The notes under the pieces are model-generated. The model was given only the letters and a program-made list of their open reading frames with translations, had not been told where the DNA came from and searched no databases. The translations under genes were made by a program, and so were the position numbers. Source: Bacteroidia bacterium (GTDB lineage Bacteria > Bacteroidota > Bacteroidia > UKL13-3). Taken from it: 38,615 nucleotides of DNA. Shown in pieces: positions 6,523 to 13,526 of this stretch (position 1 is the first letter of the stretch; every line of letters begins with the position of its first letter). The stretch spans positions 1 through 38,615 of the forward strand of contig JALONP010000008.1 in the NCBI GenBank assembly GCA_025454875.1, given 5' to 3'.

Positions 6523-7395
6523 TTAGGTAATTTGAAAACACCGCATGCTTATGGACCCCATTTGCAATTCTTGATAGGTAAATGCCAATTGCGAACGTGT
6601 TGTTTGTGCAGCAGCAGCATACAACATGGGTAGGTAATGCTCGTTCGTAGGCACGGAGAGCAAAGCAGACTTTCCCGCTTGGTTGTATTGAATGAGTTGG
6701 TTGTGGTTTGATTGGGCCAAAGCCTTAGCAATGTAGTCATCAAACTCTATTGCCCAATCAAAACCTGTATTATTGGGTTTGTCCCAGTTAAGCATACCTA
6801 AGTTATGTACAATATTGCCGCTACCAATAATCAGAACCCCCTTATTGCGGAGTGACATTAGTTGTTTTGCCAGATCATAATGGCCTTGAGCACTTAGCGT
6901 ATAGTCCAAACTAAGTTGAAACACTGGTACATCGGCCAGTGGATAAAGGTGATTTAGAATAGACCATGCTCCATGATCGAGCCCCCACTCTGTATCATGG
7001 AATATAGCAGCTCCACCTATTAAAGCACCAATACCCTTTGCTATTTCGGGAGCACCTTTAGCTGGATATTGAACATCAAATAAAGCTTGAGGAAAGCCTC
7101 CGAAATCATGGATGGTTTTAGGATAAGGTGCTACGTGTACAAATGTGCCGCGGGTTTGCCAATGTGCAGAAACCACCATGATGGCTTGTGGCTTTGGCAT
7201 TGATTTGCCCAATTGTTGTAAATGCTGGGTGAAGCCATTTTGTTCAATGGCATTCATGGGTGAACCATGGCCAATAAACAAAACCGGCATTGTTGGGGTA
7301 GATTTACCCAACAACCATTCGTTGCCAAACTGCGAAAGTGTAATTGCTCCCATAGCGGTAATACCTGTTTGTTTAATAAAATCAGATCGTTTCAT
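6523..7395 (-). CDS. ygiD: DODA-type extradiol dioxygenase family (YgiD-like)
   Basis: The protein belongs to the LigB/4,5-DOPA extradiol dioxygenase superfamily, Zn/Fe enzymes that open aromatic rings. I start it at MKRSDFIKQTG (ATG at 7393-7395), giving 290 residues; a longer in-frame extension would overlap the neighbouring reductase gene and reads as nonsense. Family signs are VLFIGHGSPMNA (first metal His), VVSAHWQTRG (second metal His), TEWGLDHGAW (catalytic His) and NEHYLPML near the end. The first 30 residues look like a signal or tail segment (TGITAMGAITLSQFG), unusual for cytosolic YgiD. It starts 5 bp after the stop of the FMN reductase, so the two genes are almost surely co-transcribed. 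The physiological substrate is not known. Confidence 0.85.
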   Translation of the reverse strand: MKRSDFIKQTGITAMGAITLSQFGNEWLLGKSTPTMPVLFIGHGSPMNAIEQNGFTQHLQQLGKSMPKPQAIMVVSAHWQTRGTFVHVAPYPKTIHDFGGFPQALFDVQYPAKGAPEIAKGIGALIGGAAIFHDTEWGLDHGAWSILNHLYPLADVPVFQLSLDYTLSAQGHYDLAKQLMSLRNKGVLIIGSGNIVHNLGMLNWDKPNNTGFDWAIEFDDYIAKALAQSNHNQLIQYNQAGKSALLSVPTNEHYLPMLYAAAAQTTRSQLAFTYQELQMGSISMRCFQIT

Positions 7396-7400
7396 GTGAA

Positions 7401-7964
7401 TTATCCATTCAATTGTTTTTGGCGGTAAATGGCTTCTGCAAACCATTGATAATCTTTACAAAATGCAACCAAGCCCTTCAGCACTTGTTCATCCAATACT
7501 TGGCCGTTCTCATCAATGGCCTTGTCTATGAATGGAACAAGCCATTTTCTTGGCATTGGAAAAGCAAAAACATGAAGGATAAGTGCTTGCAATTGTAATG
7601 AAGCTTGTATGCCTCCAAACTTACCATCCGACACACAAACCAAACCAATTGGCTTTTGGCGGTACTCTTTGTAAAAATGGTCGAACGCATTTTTAAAAGC
7701 GCCTGGCATACTTCCATTATACTCAGGTACAACAAAAATAAGCGCATCAGCAGCATCCAACCTGTTGCTAAATTCAACCAACAATGGATTCGGATTGTTT
7801 AATTTTGATACGCGTTCTTCAAAAACGGGAAACGGAAATGCGGCAATATCTAACAAATCGAGCTCCCAAGTAGTGTGTTCCTTTGCGTATGCAATTAAAG
7901 CATCAGCGGCTTTTACCGATTGACGGCCTCTACGGGTTGTTCCTAAAACAATTGTAACTTTCAT
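7401..7964 (-). CDS. NADPH-dependent FMN reductase family protein
   Basis: The 187-residue flavodoxin-fold protein belongs to the FMN_red family (AzoR/ChrR/YieF-like). It starts MKVTIVLGTTRRGRQSVKAA, where the T-x-R-R-G-R phosphate-binding loop holds FMN. The typical segment VVPEYNGSMPGAFKNAFDH is at about 98-116, and GLVCVSDGKFGGIQASLQL follows as the second flavin-contact loop. Such enzymes reduce quinones, chromate or azo dyes using NAD(P)H. Its partner downstream is the ring-opening dioxygenase. The pair lies behind the MarR-YceI genes on the same strand, but a hairpin at 7983-8020 separates them. A shared role in quinone or aromatic stress is plausible but inferred. Confidence 0.88.
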   Translation of the reverse strand: MKVTIVLGTTRRGRQSVKAADALIAYAKEHTTWELDLLDIAAFPFPVFEERVSKLNNPNPLLVEFSNRLDAADALIFVVPEYNGSMPGAFKNAFDHFYKEYRQKPIGLVCVSDGKFGGIQASLQLQALILHVFAFPMPRKWLVPFIDKAIDENGQVLDEQVLKGLVAFCKDYQWFAEAIYRQKQLNG

Positions 7965-7982
7965 GGGTAATTGGTACTAACA

Positions 7983-8020
7983 AAAACGGGCATCATTGCG
8001 CTACGCAATATGCCCGTTTT
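7983..8020 (-). terminator. two-part terminator hairpin after yceI
   Basis: An 11-bp stem (AAAACGGGCAT with ATGCCCGTTTT) continues, after one bulged C at 7994, into a 6-bp stem (ATTGCG with CGCAAT) and a 3-base loop. T-runs flank it. It follows the YceI stop and precedes the FMN reductase gene, so it ends or attenuates the MarR-YceI transcript. Confidence 0.82.
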
Positions 8021-8036
8021 AAATGGGTAGTGCAAT

Positions 8037-8648
8037 TTAGCGAGCTGCTACAATGCGTACTTTTACATTAAATTCATCATCAATGGCTTTGTCTCCAATT
8101 CCTTCGATAAACGATTTTGATCCATAACGAATATCCCAAAGGGTACGGTTAATCATAAAATCAGCATTCGCAGTTAAGGTATTTCCTTTTACAACAATAA
8201 TTGCTGGGAAACGTACTTCTTTTGTAATGCCTTTGATGGTTAAGTCGGCAACCACTGTAAAGTTCTCTGCGGTTTTACTACCTTTAATAGCTTCAACACG
8301 TTTAATGGTAAGTGATGCTTTGTTGTGGTTAGCTACTGCAAAAAAATCTTCTGATTTTAAATGGCCTTCCAATTTGCCTTTGTACTCACCTTGTAAATCG
8401 GTAACATTAATTGAGGTCATGTCTACTTCAACTGTTCCTCCAACTACCAAGCCTTTTTCAACGTCTACAGTTCCACCAGCAATGTTCATTGTTCCGAAGT
8501 GTTCACCCGTTACTTTTTTTGCATGCCATTTAAAGGTACTTGCTTTACCATCTACTTTAAATGCTTCTGATTGTGGTTTCTTAGGTCCACCTGCTAATGC
8601 TACAGCACTTGTTGCTGCTAATGCTAAAATGAATGTTAGTTTTTTCAT
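8037..8648 (-). CDS. YceI family periplasmic lipid-binding protein
   Basis: YceI-like proteins form a lipocalin-like barrel that binds isoprenoid chains such as quinones. This 203-residue member has a signal peptide (MKKLTFILALAATSAVALAG). Family segments follow: STFKWHAKKVTGEHFGTMNI, VGGTVEVDMTSINVTDL, LKSEDFFAVANHNKASLTI, LTIKGITKEVRFPA and NRTLWDIRYGSKSFIEGIGD. The length is normal. It lies 13 bp after the MarR gene on the same strand and is followed by a terminator, so MarR-YceI forms a two-gene unit. MarR-type regulators next to yceI recur in Bacteroidota. The natural ligand is unknown. Confidence 0.93.
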   Translation of the reverse strand: MKKLTFILALAATSAVALAGGPKKPQSEAFKVDGKASTFKWHAKKVTGEHFGTMNIAGGTVDVEKGLVVGGTVEVDMTSINVTDLQGEYKGKLEGHLKSEDFFAVANHNKASLTIKRVEAIKGSKTAENFTVVADLTIKGITKEVRFPAIIVVKGNTLTANADFMINRTLWDIRYGSKSFIEGIGDKAIDDEFNVKVRIVAAR

Positions 8649-8661
8649 GTTTGTTTTGTGT

Positions 8662-9114
8662 TTAGGTTCTTAATTTATCTAAAAGTGTATTGAGTAATTC
8701 TGATTCAGCTGCATCCAATTGAATGTATTTATCATCAGCAGCCATTATCTGTTCGTCAAGTTCAGCAAGTAAACTGAGTCCTTTGTTTGTAATAAACACT
8801 TCAACTTGCCTACGGTCATTTGCGCAGCTTTTGCGTTCCACGAACTGCTTTTCGATTAATTTATCAACCAAACGTGAGGCATTAGAGTTTTTGTCGAGCA
8901 TGCGCTCTTGAATTCCATTTACCCCTATTGCTTTACCCTTTTGCCCACGTAAAATACGCAACACATTAAACTGTTCAGGCGAGATTCCGTAAGACTTAAA
9001 CAACTGCAATTGTTGTGAACGTAACCAATTAGCTGTAAAAATAATATTGAGTATCGCCTTTTGTTTGTGGCTGCTAAAATGTTGTTGCTGTATTTCGTGT
9101 TCGATTGTACTCAT
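8662..9114 (-). CDS. MarR family transcriptional regulator
   Basis: This gene encodes 150 residues from the ATG at 9112-9114; a TTG one codon earlier is a less likely start. The winged-helix domain is visible: SPEQFNVLRILRGQKGKAIG, then IQERMLDKNSNASRLVDKLI (recognition helix), then FVERKSCANDRRQVEVFITN, with the conserved D-x-R wing (NDRRQV). The flanking helices provide the dimer interface. MarR proteins are usually repressors released by phenolic or oxidative signals, and often autoregulate. A 12-bp perfect palindrome lies directly upstream of its -7 box. The yceI gene follows 13 bp downstream. Control of yceI and of itself is likely; control of the next reductase/dioxygenase pair is possible. 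Confidence 0.92.
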   Translation of the reverse strand: MSTIEHEIQQQHFSSHKQKAILNIIFTANWLRSQQLQLFKSYGISPEQFNVLRILRGQKGKAIGVNGIQERMLDKNSNASRLVDKLIEKQFVERKSCANDRRQVEVFITNKGLSLLAELDEQIMAADDKYIQLDAAESELLNTLLDKLRT

Positions 9115-9125
9115 CAATTCAGGAA

Positions 9126-9133
9126 CAAATATA
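9126..9133 (-). promoter_or_regulatory. -7 box TATATTTG of the MarR gene
   Basis: Exact TAnnTTTG on the minus strand, ending 11 bases before the ATG at 9114. The leader would be only a few bases long. The MarR-type palindrome abuts it on the upstream side. Confidence 0.6.
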
Positions 9134-9134
9134 T

Positions 9135-9146
9135 ATGTATATACAT
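9135..9146. promoter_or_regulatory. candidate MarR operator palindrome
   Basis: ATGTATATACAT is a perfect 12-bp palindrome, two bases from the -7 box of the MarR gene and inside the -33/-7 spacer. A dimeric MarR repressor bound here would block the promoter. AT-rich DNA yields such palindromes by chance fairly often, so the position is the main argument. Confidence 0.45.
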
Positions 9147-9260
9147 TTATTGTGCAAACATTTTATTTCAAGCTATATATAAATTCCTCTAAATCAATGA
9201 TTAAATATTTAAATAAGTAAATGCAGTTATAGGTTTCGAAATAAAACAATAGATTGAAGC

Positions 9261-10355
9261 ATGTTTTTGGTGAGGCTCATTTTAAGCATACTATTGGTGG
9301 TAAACCTCACTATTTGTTGTTTAGCGCAGCAACCCGACAGCACCACTAAAAACTATCTGCGTCTTCGTGGGAATTATGTATACGACCTTTCGCACCGGAT
9401 TAATGTAACTGCACTTGGCGTTGCATCAGGTAATGGGCTTGAATTGCGTTCCACACAAAACATTCGATACAGACCCAATGAAACTGGGAAGATTGGTTTG
9501 CGCATCAGCCATCAATGGTTATCTATTGGGTTCTCAGCTGGTATTACCAATTTGCAATCGTCTAAACGCGGACGGACAGAATTTTTCGATTTGGTAGCCA
9601 ATTCTTATGGACGTAAATGGGGATTTGATTTATATTATTTAACGTTTAAAGGCCATTATATTACCAATAAAGAAATTGTCGATTTACCTCAATTTATTCA
9701 GAACAACAGCTATCCTATTTTGCCCGACTTAAAAACAACGTATGCAGGGATTAACGCTTATTACATTTTTAACCACCTCAAATATTCTTATCGAGCTACA
9801 TTTATCCGAAACGAAATTCAACGAAAATCAGCTGGTTCCTTTTTACTTATGGCCTCCTTTTCCTATTTCAAACTCAATACCGATAGTGGTATTGTACCGT
9901 TTGATCTTCGCTCTACTATTCCAAACCAAGCACAACTCCAAGATGGTGTTTTTAATAGCATCAGTTTAATGCCTGGTTACGCATATACCTTTGTATTTAA
10001 GGAGCGGTACTTTTTGACACTCTCACCTTCAATTGGAATAATGAGCCAGTTGCAATCATACACCACAGCTGACAATACACTAGTAGAATCCAAAAGTGGG
10101 GGAACGGTTTTTTATCCAAGAGGACTCGCCCGTGCTGGAATTGGTTACAATAATCCCAATTGGTATTGCGGTATATCAGCAATTGTTGACAATTACATTA
10201 TTCGCTTGCCTGGTCAAAACCAACTCATCTACAATATAGGCAATGCACATTTATACATAGGTTACCGGTTTAACGTTCCCAAAAAATACCGAAGGTATGA
10301 AGACCTGATTAACCAATATGCGCCCGAAAAAATTGTAGATGATATTATTCGGTAA
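9261..10355 (+). CDS. DUF4421 outer-membrane barrel protein
   Basis: The 364-residue protein has a signal peptide (about 1-22, VNLTICCLAQ). It then shows the DUF4421 pattern known from Bacteroidota: NYLRLRGNYVYDLSHRINV, then YRPNETGKIGLRISHQWLSI, SKRGRTEFFDLVANSYGRKW and FDLYYLTFKGHYI. The C-terminal half has repeated strands and ends IGYRFNVPKKYRR plus a polar tail. It is likely an outer-membrane barrel; the function is not established. Its 3' end overlaps by 11 bp the convergent LpxL-like gene. The 143-bp gap before it also holds the MarR promoter region; I see no exact -7 box for this gene (TAGGTTTC, one mismatch, lies about 30 bases upstream). Confidence 0.82.
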   Translation: MFLVRLILSILLVVNLTICCLAQQPDSTTKNYLRLRGNYVYDLSHRINVTALGVASGNGLELRSTQNIRYRPNETGKIGLRISHQWLSIGFSAGITNLQSSKRGRTEFFDLVANSYGRKWGFDLYYLTFKGHYITNKEIVDLPQFIQNNSYPILPDLKTTYAGINAYYIFNHLKYSYRATFIRNEIQRKSAGSFLLMASFSYFKLNTDSGIVPFDLRSTIPNQAQLQDGVFNSISLMPGYAYTFVFKERYFLTLSPSIGIMSQLQSYTTADNTLVESKSGGTVFYPRGLARAGIGYNNPNWYCGISAIVDNYIIRLPGQNQLIYNIGNAHLYIGYRFNVPKKYRRYEDLINQYAPEKIVDDIIR

Positions 10356-11223
10356 TCCTTCTTTTGTGTTTCCAACGCCTGTGGCTCCAAAGCCAAAGTT
10401 CAGGTTGTTGTTTAATATCTTGCTCTAACATACGTGTATGTTGTTCGGTAATCCAATTAGGCGCTGTTTCGTTTGGCAAATCGGTTATAAGCGAAAAGCG
10501 CACGCGGTAATAACCACGCTTTACTCGATATGTATGGATAAACACAACTGGTCTGTTCAATTTTTTAGCGATTCTTTCAGTGCCCAAAAACACGGGAGTG
10601 TCTTGATTTAAGAATTCCATCCAATGGCATGCATCCAAATTACTTGGCGACTGATCAGCCAAAAAAATCGTACCTGAAAAAAAGGTCGACCTTCTTATCA
10701 TTTCCTTCAATGAGCTTTTCATTGGAATAAGGTGGATGCCATATTTGCTGCGCGTTGATGAAATAAGCCAATCAAAAAACCCGTTGCTTAATGGCTGGTA
10801 TAACGTATCCACTTGAACCTTTTCGCTTAATTGCAAACCCTGTCCCATCCACTCCCAATTACCATAATGGCCCATTACAAATAAAAACGGTTGTTGTTTG
10901 ATGCGCAATGGCTCAATCAAGTCCCAGTTTTCAACCACTACCCTTTTACGAAGGGTGCTTTTCGACATGGCTAGTACTTTAAAAGCTTCAAGGGAAGTAT
11001 CAATCATAAAACCATAGTACTTTTTGGCAACAGCTACGATTTGCTCATGACTGTACTGTGGAAAGGAACGGCTCAAATTTTGAAAAATAACCTTCTTACG
11101 GTAACCAATAAGGTAGTATCCTACATAGTATAAAAACGAACAAAGAAGGTAAAACAGCGGGAAAGGCAGTAATGCCAAAACATAAAAAGGCAATGCAAGT
11201 ATGTAGTATGCAACTTTTTTCAT
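10345..11223 (-). CDS. LpxL/HtrB-type lysophospholipid (lipid A) acyltransferase
   Basis: This family adds acyl chains to lipid A precursors at the inner membrane; in Bacteroidota some members acylate ornithine- or other aminolipids. The start is ATG at 11221-11223 (292 residues); the upstream in-frame extension crosses the promoter. A membrane anchor spans about 3-40. The catalytic HX4E motif is HYGNWEW at 119-125 (His119, Glu124). Later blocks are GTIFLADQSPSN, HWMEFLNQDTPVFLGTERIA and the terminal ELWLWSHRRWKHK, all family hallmarks. An exact -7 box lies 12 bases upstream. Its 3' end overlaps the DUF4421 gene by 11 bp. The PagL-like deacylase at 13486 makes a lipid A role attractive. Confidence 0.9.
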   Translation of the reverse strand: MKKVAYYILALPFYVLALLPFPLFYLLCSFLYYVGYYLIGYRKKVIFQNLSRSFPQYSHEQIVAVAKKYYGFMIDTSLEAFKVLAMSKSTLRKRVVVENWDLIEPLRIKQQPFLFVMGHYGNWEWMGQGLQLSEKVQVDTLYQPLSNGFFDWLISSTRSKYGIHLIPMKSSLKEMIRRSTFFSGTIFLADQSPSNLDACHWMEFLNQDTPVFLGTERIAKKLNRPVVFIHTYRVKRGYYRVRFSLITDLPNETAPNWITEQHTRMLEQDIKQQPELWLWSHRRWKHKRRITE

Positions 11224-11235
11224 TCGGTGGTTATG

Positions 11236-11243
11236 CAAATGTA
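11236..11243 (-). promoter_or_regulatory. -7 box TACATTTG of the acyltransferase gene
   Basis: Exact TAnnTTTG on the minus strand, 12 bases before the ATG at 11223. It lies back to back with the plus-strand box at 11248-11255, only four bases away. Confidence 0.6.
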
Positions 11244-11247
11244 CCCA

Positions 11248-11255
11248 TATCTTTG
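11248..11255 (+). promoter_or_regulatory. -7 box TATCTTTG of the GreA-like gene
   Basis: Exact TAnnTTTG, 10 bases before the ATG at 11266. It shows that the reading frame open from 11227 must start later, at 11266. The -33 region would lie inside the divergent acyltransferase coding start. Confidence 0.6.
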
Positions 11256-11265
11256 CCTTTGCAAA

Positions 11266-11715
11266 ATGGAGATCGACAAAGCAACCATACTTGAAACGTG
11301 CAAGCATAAAACAAGGGAACGTATTCGTGTAGCTCAACAGGCAATGAACGAGGCACAACAAAGTACTTTAGGTGAAGATAAAAGCAGTGCAGGTGATAAA
11401 TACGAAACCACTCGGGCAATGGGCCACTTGGCAAGTGAAATGAATGCCAAACAATTAATAAGTGCCCAGTCAGACTTGCTTATGCTTGAACAAATAACAC
11501 TCACACCCAGTAATCAGGCACGAACTGGCTCATTGCTGCAAACCACTAACGGACTATATTTTATTGCAATAGGAATTGGAATCATTGAAATTGATGGTAC
11601 CAAAGTAGCTGTAGTGTCTCCTGCTTCACCTATTGGTAAGCAGATGCTGAATTTAAAAGCAGGCGATTGTTTTACCATTCAGTCAGCCCAACACCATATT
11701 GTTTGGGTGCGTTAA
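11266..11715 (+). CDS. GreA/GreB-like small protein
   Basis: The start is at MEIDKATILE (149 residues), because the promoter lies inside the longer frame. The N-terminal half is helical and charged (HKTRERIRVAQQAMNEAQQS, then SSAGDKYETTRAMGHLASEM). The C-terminal half holds a beta domain: GLYFIAIGIGIIEIDG, then VAVVSPASPIGKQMLNLKAGD and FTIQ. The segment SPASPIGKQMLNLKAGD resembles the C-terminal domain of GreA/GreB (SP-xG-x-L-x-G-xx-GD), which contacts RNA polymerase. The long GreA coiled coil is missing or much reduced, so cleavage-factor activity is doubtful. It might be a Rnk-like or Gfh-like modulator. The next gene starts within 20 bp, suggesting co-transcription. The fold call is moderate; the function is uncertain. 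Confidence 0.55.
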   Translation: MEIDKATILETCKHKTRERIRVAQQAMNEAQQSTLGEDKSSAGDKYETTRAMGHLASEMNAKQLISAQSDLLMLEQITLTPSNQARTGSLLQTTNGLYFIAIGIGIIEIDGTKVAVVSPASPIGKQMLNLKAGDCFTIQSAQHHIVWVR

Positions 11716-11733
11716 TTGTATAATTTTACGCCC

Positions 11734-12078
11734 ATGATTGTTTACGGCATCAAAAACTGCGATACCATGAAAAAAGCTTTTACATGGTTAGAAGAAAAGG
11801 GAATAAACTATACGTTTCACAACTACCAAACGAGTCAGGTTACTGCTGAAAAATTATCAGAATGGATTAACCATCTTGGATTAGAAACAATCATCAATAA
11901 AAAAGGCACGACCTACAAAAAGCTTGATGCAGAAACACAAGCATCGCTTGATTCGCCTGAAACTGCCATTCCGGTAATCATGAGTAAAACCTCTATGATT
12001 AAACGACCCATTGTTGAATACAAAGGCACTTATCTCGTAGGATTTAATGCAAGCGAATGGACAACCCAAATCAAGTGA
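11734..12078 (+). CDS. ArsC/Spx-like reductase family protein (YffB type)
   Basis: The 114-residue thioredoxin-fold protein starts at ATG 11734 (MIVYGIKNCDTMKKAF). Cys9 in NCDTMKKA is the single conserved Cys of the YffB branch of the ArsC/Spx family. Later hallmarks are NKKGTTYKKLD (about 54-64), MIKRPIVEYKG (Pro after Arg, as in the family) and LVGFNASEW at the end. YffB relatives are thought to be glutathione-linked reductases; true arsenate reduction is not shown, and no ars genes are nearby. The gene is 18 bp after the GreA-like gene and overlaps the following membrane-protein gene by 22 bp, so all three may be one transcript. Family assignment is firm; the substrate is open. Confidence 0.88.
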   Translation: MIVYGIKNCDTMKKAFTWLEEKGINYTFHNYQTSQVTAEKLSEWINHLGLETIINKKGTTYKKLDAETQASLDSPETAIPVIMSKTSMIKRPIVEYKGTYLVGFNASEWTTQIK

Positions 12079-13526
12079 AACGAATTCATGCCATAATCTT
12101 ATGGATGCTTTTGCTCTCTTTAGCTTTCGCAGGACTTATTGGCGAGAAGATTCCCGTTAACAACCAAACAGGTTGGGATGGCAAGTATTATTCATATTTA
12201 ACCATTCATTTCGACTCGCTTTTTACAACCAAACAAATTAACAGCTACCAATTTCAACGAATCTTAACTCCTGCCATTATTCATTATGGCTGCAAGTGGG
12301 TTGGCATCATTTTAACGGAGCACAATGTGGTTAGTGTATACGAATGGTTTAACCTAATTATCCTTTTGATTGGTGCAAGTGTTTTCTTGCGTACCGCAAT
12401 GCTTATCAAACTATCGGTGCAACAACTGATCATAGGTTTCGCGTGTTTGTTTTTTAATTACAGTACACTCAAACTTTCGCCATACAACCCGGTGCTTACA
12501 GATACAACCGTATATGTATTTGGGATTTTATTGGCATGCGCTTATGCAACCTCATCTCAATGGGGCTTATGGTTGGTATCTGCTTTCGGAATCTTTTGTT
12601 TCCCCCTTTTTACCTTGCTATCAATTCCTCTGCTGCTTAACAATAAAGGTAACCAACTCATCAAATGGTTACAACAAAGTGAACTACCTCGATGGTTACC
12701 CTTCCTTGTTTCAATAATTTGGCTCAGCGGAATCTTTTTCATTTTGGTATTCCCACAATATCTAAATCCACGCTATGAACTTAGAAGAATTGCGTGGGTA
12801 GTGCCTGTAAGCATCCTTGCTGGAGTATTGTACGCGTACCGAGCAGTAAAAATTTGGAGCAGCAACCTCAATTTACCACAAACCCCAAATGTCCGATTAA
12901 TGGTTTGGCCTTTGCTAAGCATATTGTGCTTATTTGGTTTGGCCCAAGTTTATATTCACTACAACAGTGTTCCTGAAAATGCATTTACGTTATCTATTTT
13001 TCTTACCAATGTATTGCAACAGTCAATTGATAACCCATTTGTTTTTATAATAGCTCATACTGTTTACCTTGGTCCAGCTATTTTTTTGATGGTTTTATAT
13101 TATGGTAAAATCGTTGAGAAAGCAAAGCATTGGGGGCATAGTGCTACCTTGTATTTACTTGTATTTACATTGTTAAGCTTAGGCTCTGAAACCCGCCAGT
13201 TCATGCACTGCTTTCCTTTTTTGGTATTGTTGCTTATTCAATCCATTAACTTCAACAAACTTTCAGTTAAAAGGGCTTGGGTTTTTGTGTTGTTATGCTT
13301 AATAGCAAGTAAGTTTTGGTTCACCATTAACACACCCGAAATATATGCAGATTACAATTACGAAGACTTCCCGGACCAACGTTATTTTATGCACCAAGGT
13401 CCATTTATGAGCGATTTAAGTTACCTGTATAATTTAGCAACTGTGGCAATTATTGGAGTGGCCACTTGCTTATGGATAAAACCAATTAATGCAAACGGTG
13501 CGCTAAACGAAAATCAAGGAAATTAG
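12057..13526 (+). CDS. polytopic membrane protein, unknown (possibly GT-C-like)
   Basis: The 489-residue protein has about 11-12 hydrophobic segments. After the first one comes a periplasm-facing loop with TGWDGKYYSYLTIHF and INSYQFQRILTPAIIHYG. An early acidic motif (W-D-G) plus an R-I-L-P/T-like segment recalls integral-membrane GT-C glycosyltransferases or O-antigen-type enzymes, but I cannot place it in a named family. A late SETRQFMHCFPFL segment between helices is also conserved-looking. It starts inside the YffB-like gene (22-bp overlap), so translation may be coupled. Its 3' end overlaps the convergent PagL-like gene by 41 bp. It lies next to glycan genes starting at 14654, which makes an envelope-glycan role possible, but that is inference. 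Confidence 0.6.
   Translation: MDNPNQVKRIHAIILWMLLLSLAFAGLIGEKIPVNNQTGWDGKYYSYLTIHFDSLFTTKQINSYQFQRILTPAIIHYGCKWVGIILTEHNVVSVYEWFNLIILLIGASVFLRTAMLIKLSVQQLIIGFACLFFNYSTLKLSPYNPVLTDTTVYVFGILLACAYATSSQWGLWLVSAFGIFCFPLFTLLSIPLLLNNKGNQLIKWLQQSELPRWLPFLVSIIWLSGIFFILVFPQYLNPRYELRRIAWVVPVSILAGVLYAYRAVKIWSSNLNLPQTPNVRLMVWPLLSILCLFGLAQVYIHYNSVPENAFTLSIFLTNVLQQSIDNPFVFIIAHTVYLGPAIFLMVLYYGKIVEKAKHWGHSATLYLLVFTLLSLGSETRQFMHCFPFLVLLLIQSINFNKLSVKRAWVFVLLCLIASKFWFTINTPEIYADYNYEDFPDQRYFMHQGPFMSDLSYLYNLATVAIIGVATCLWIKPINANGALNENQGN

Noticed and set aside
7396-7446. 17-residue N-terminal extension of the dioxygenase frame
   Set aside because: It overlaps the end of the FMN reductase gene and does not fit the family. 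ATG at 7395 gives a 5-bp gap typical of an operon.
11224-11361. 46-residue N-terminal extension of the acyltransferase frame
   Set aside because: It crosses both promoters and the start of the GreA-like gene. The family N-terminus and an exact -7 box place the start at 11223.
11734-12078. Arsenate resistance locus
   Set aside because: The protein is of the YffB branch with a single Cys, and no arsR, arsB or acr3 gene is nearby.
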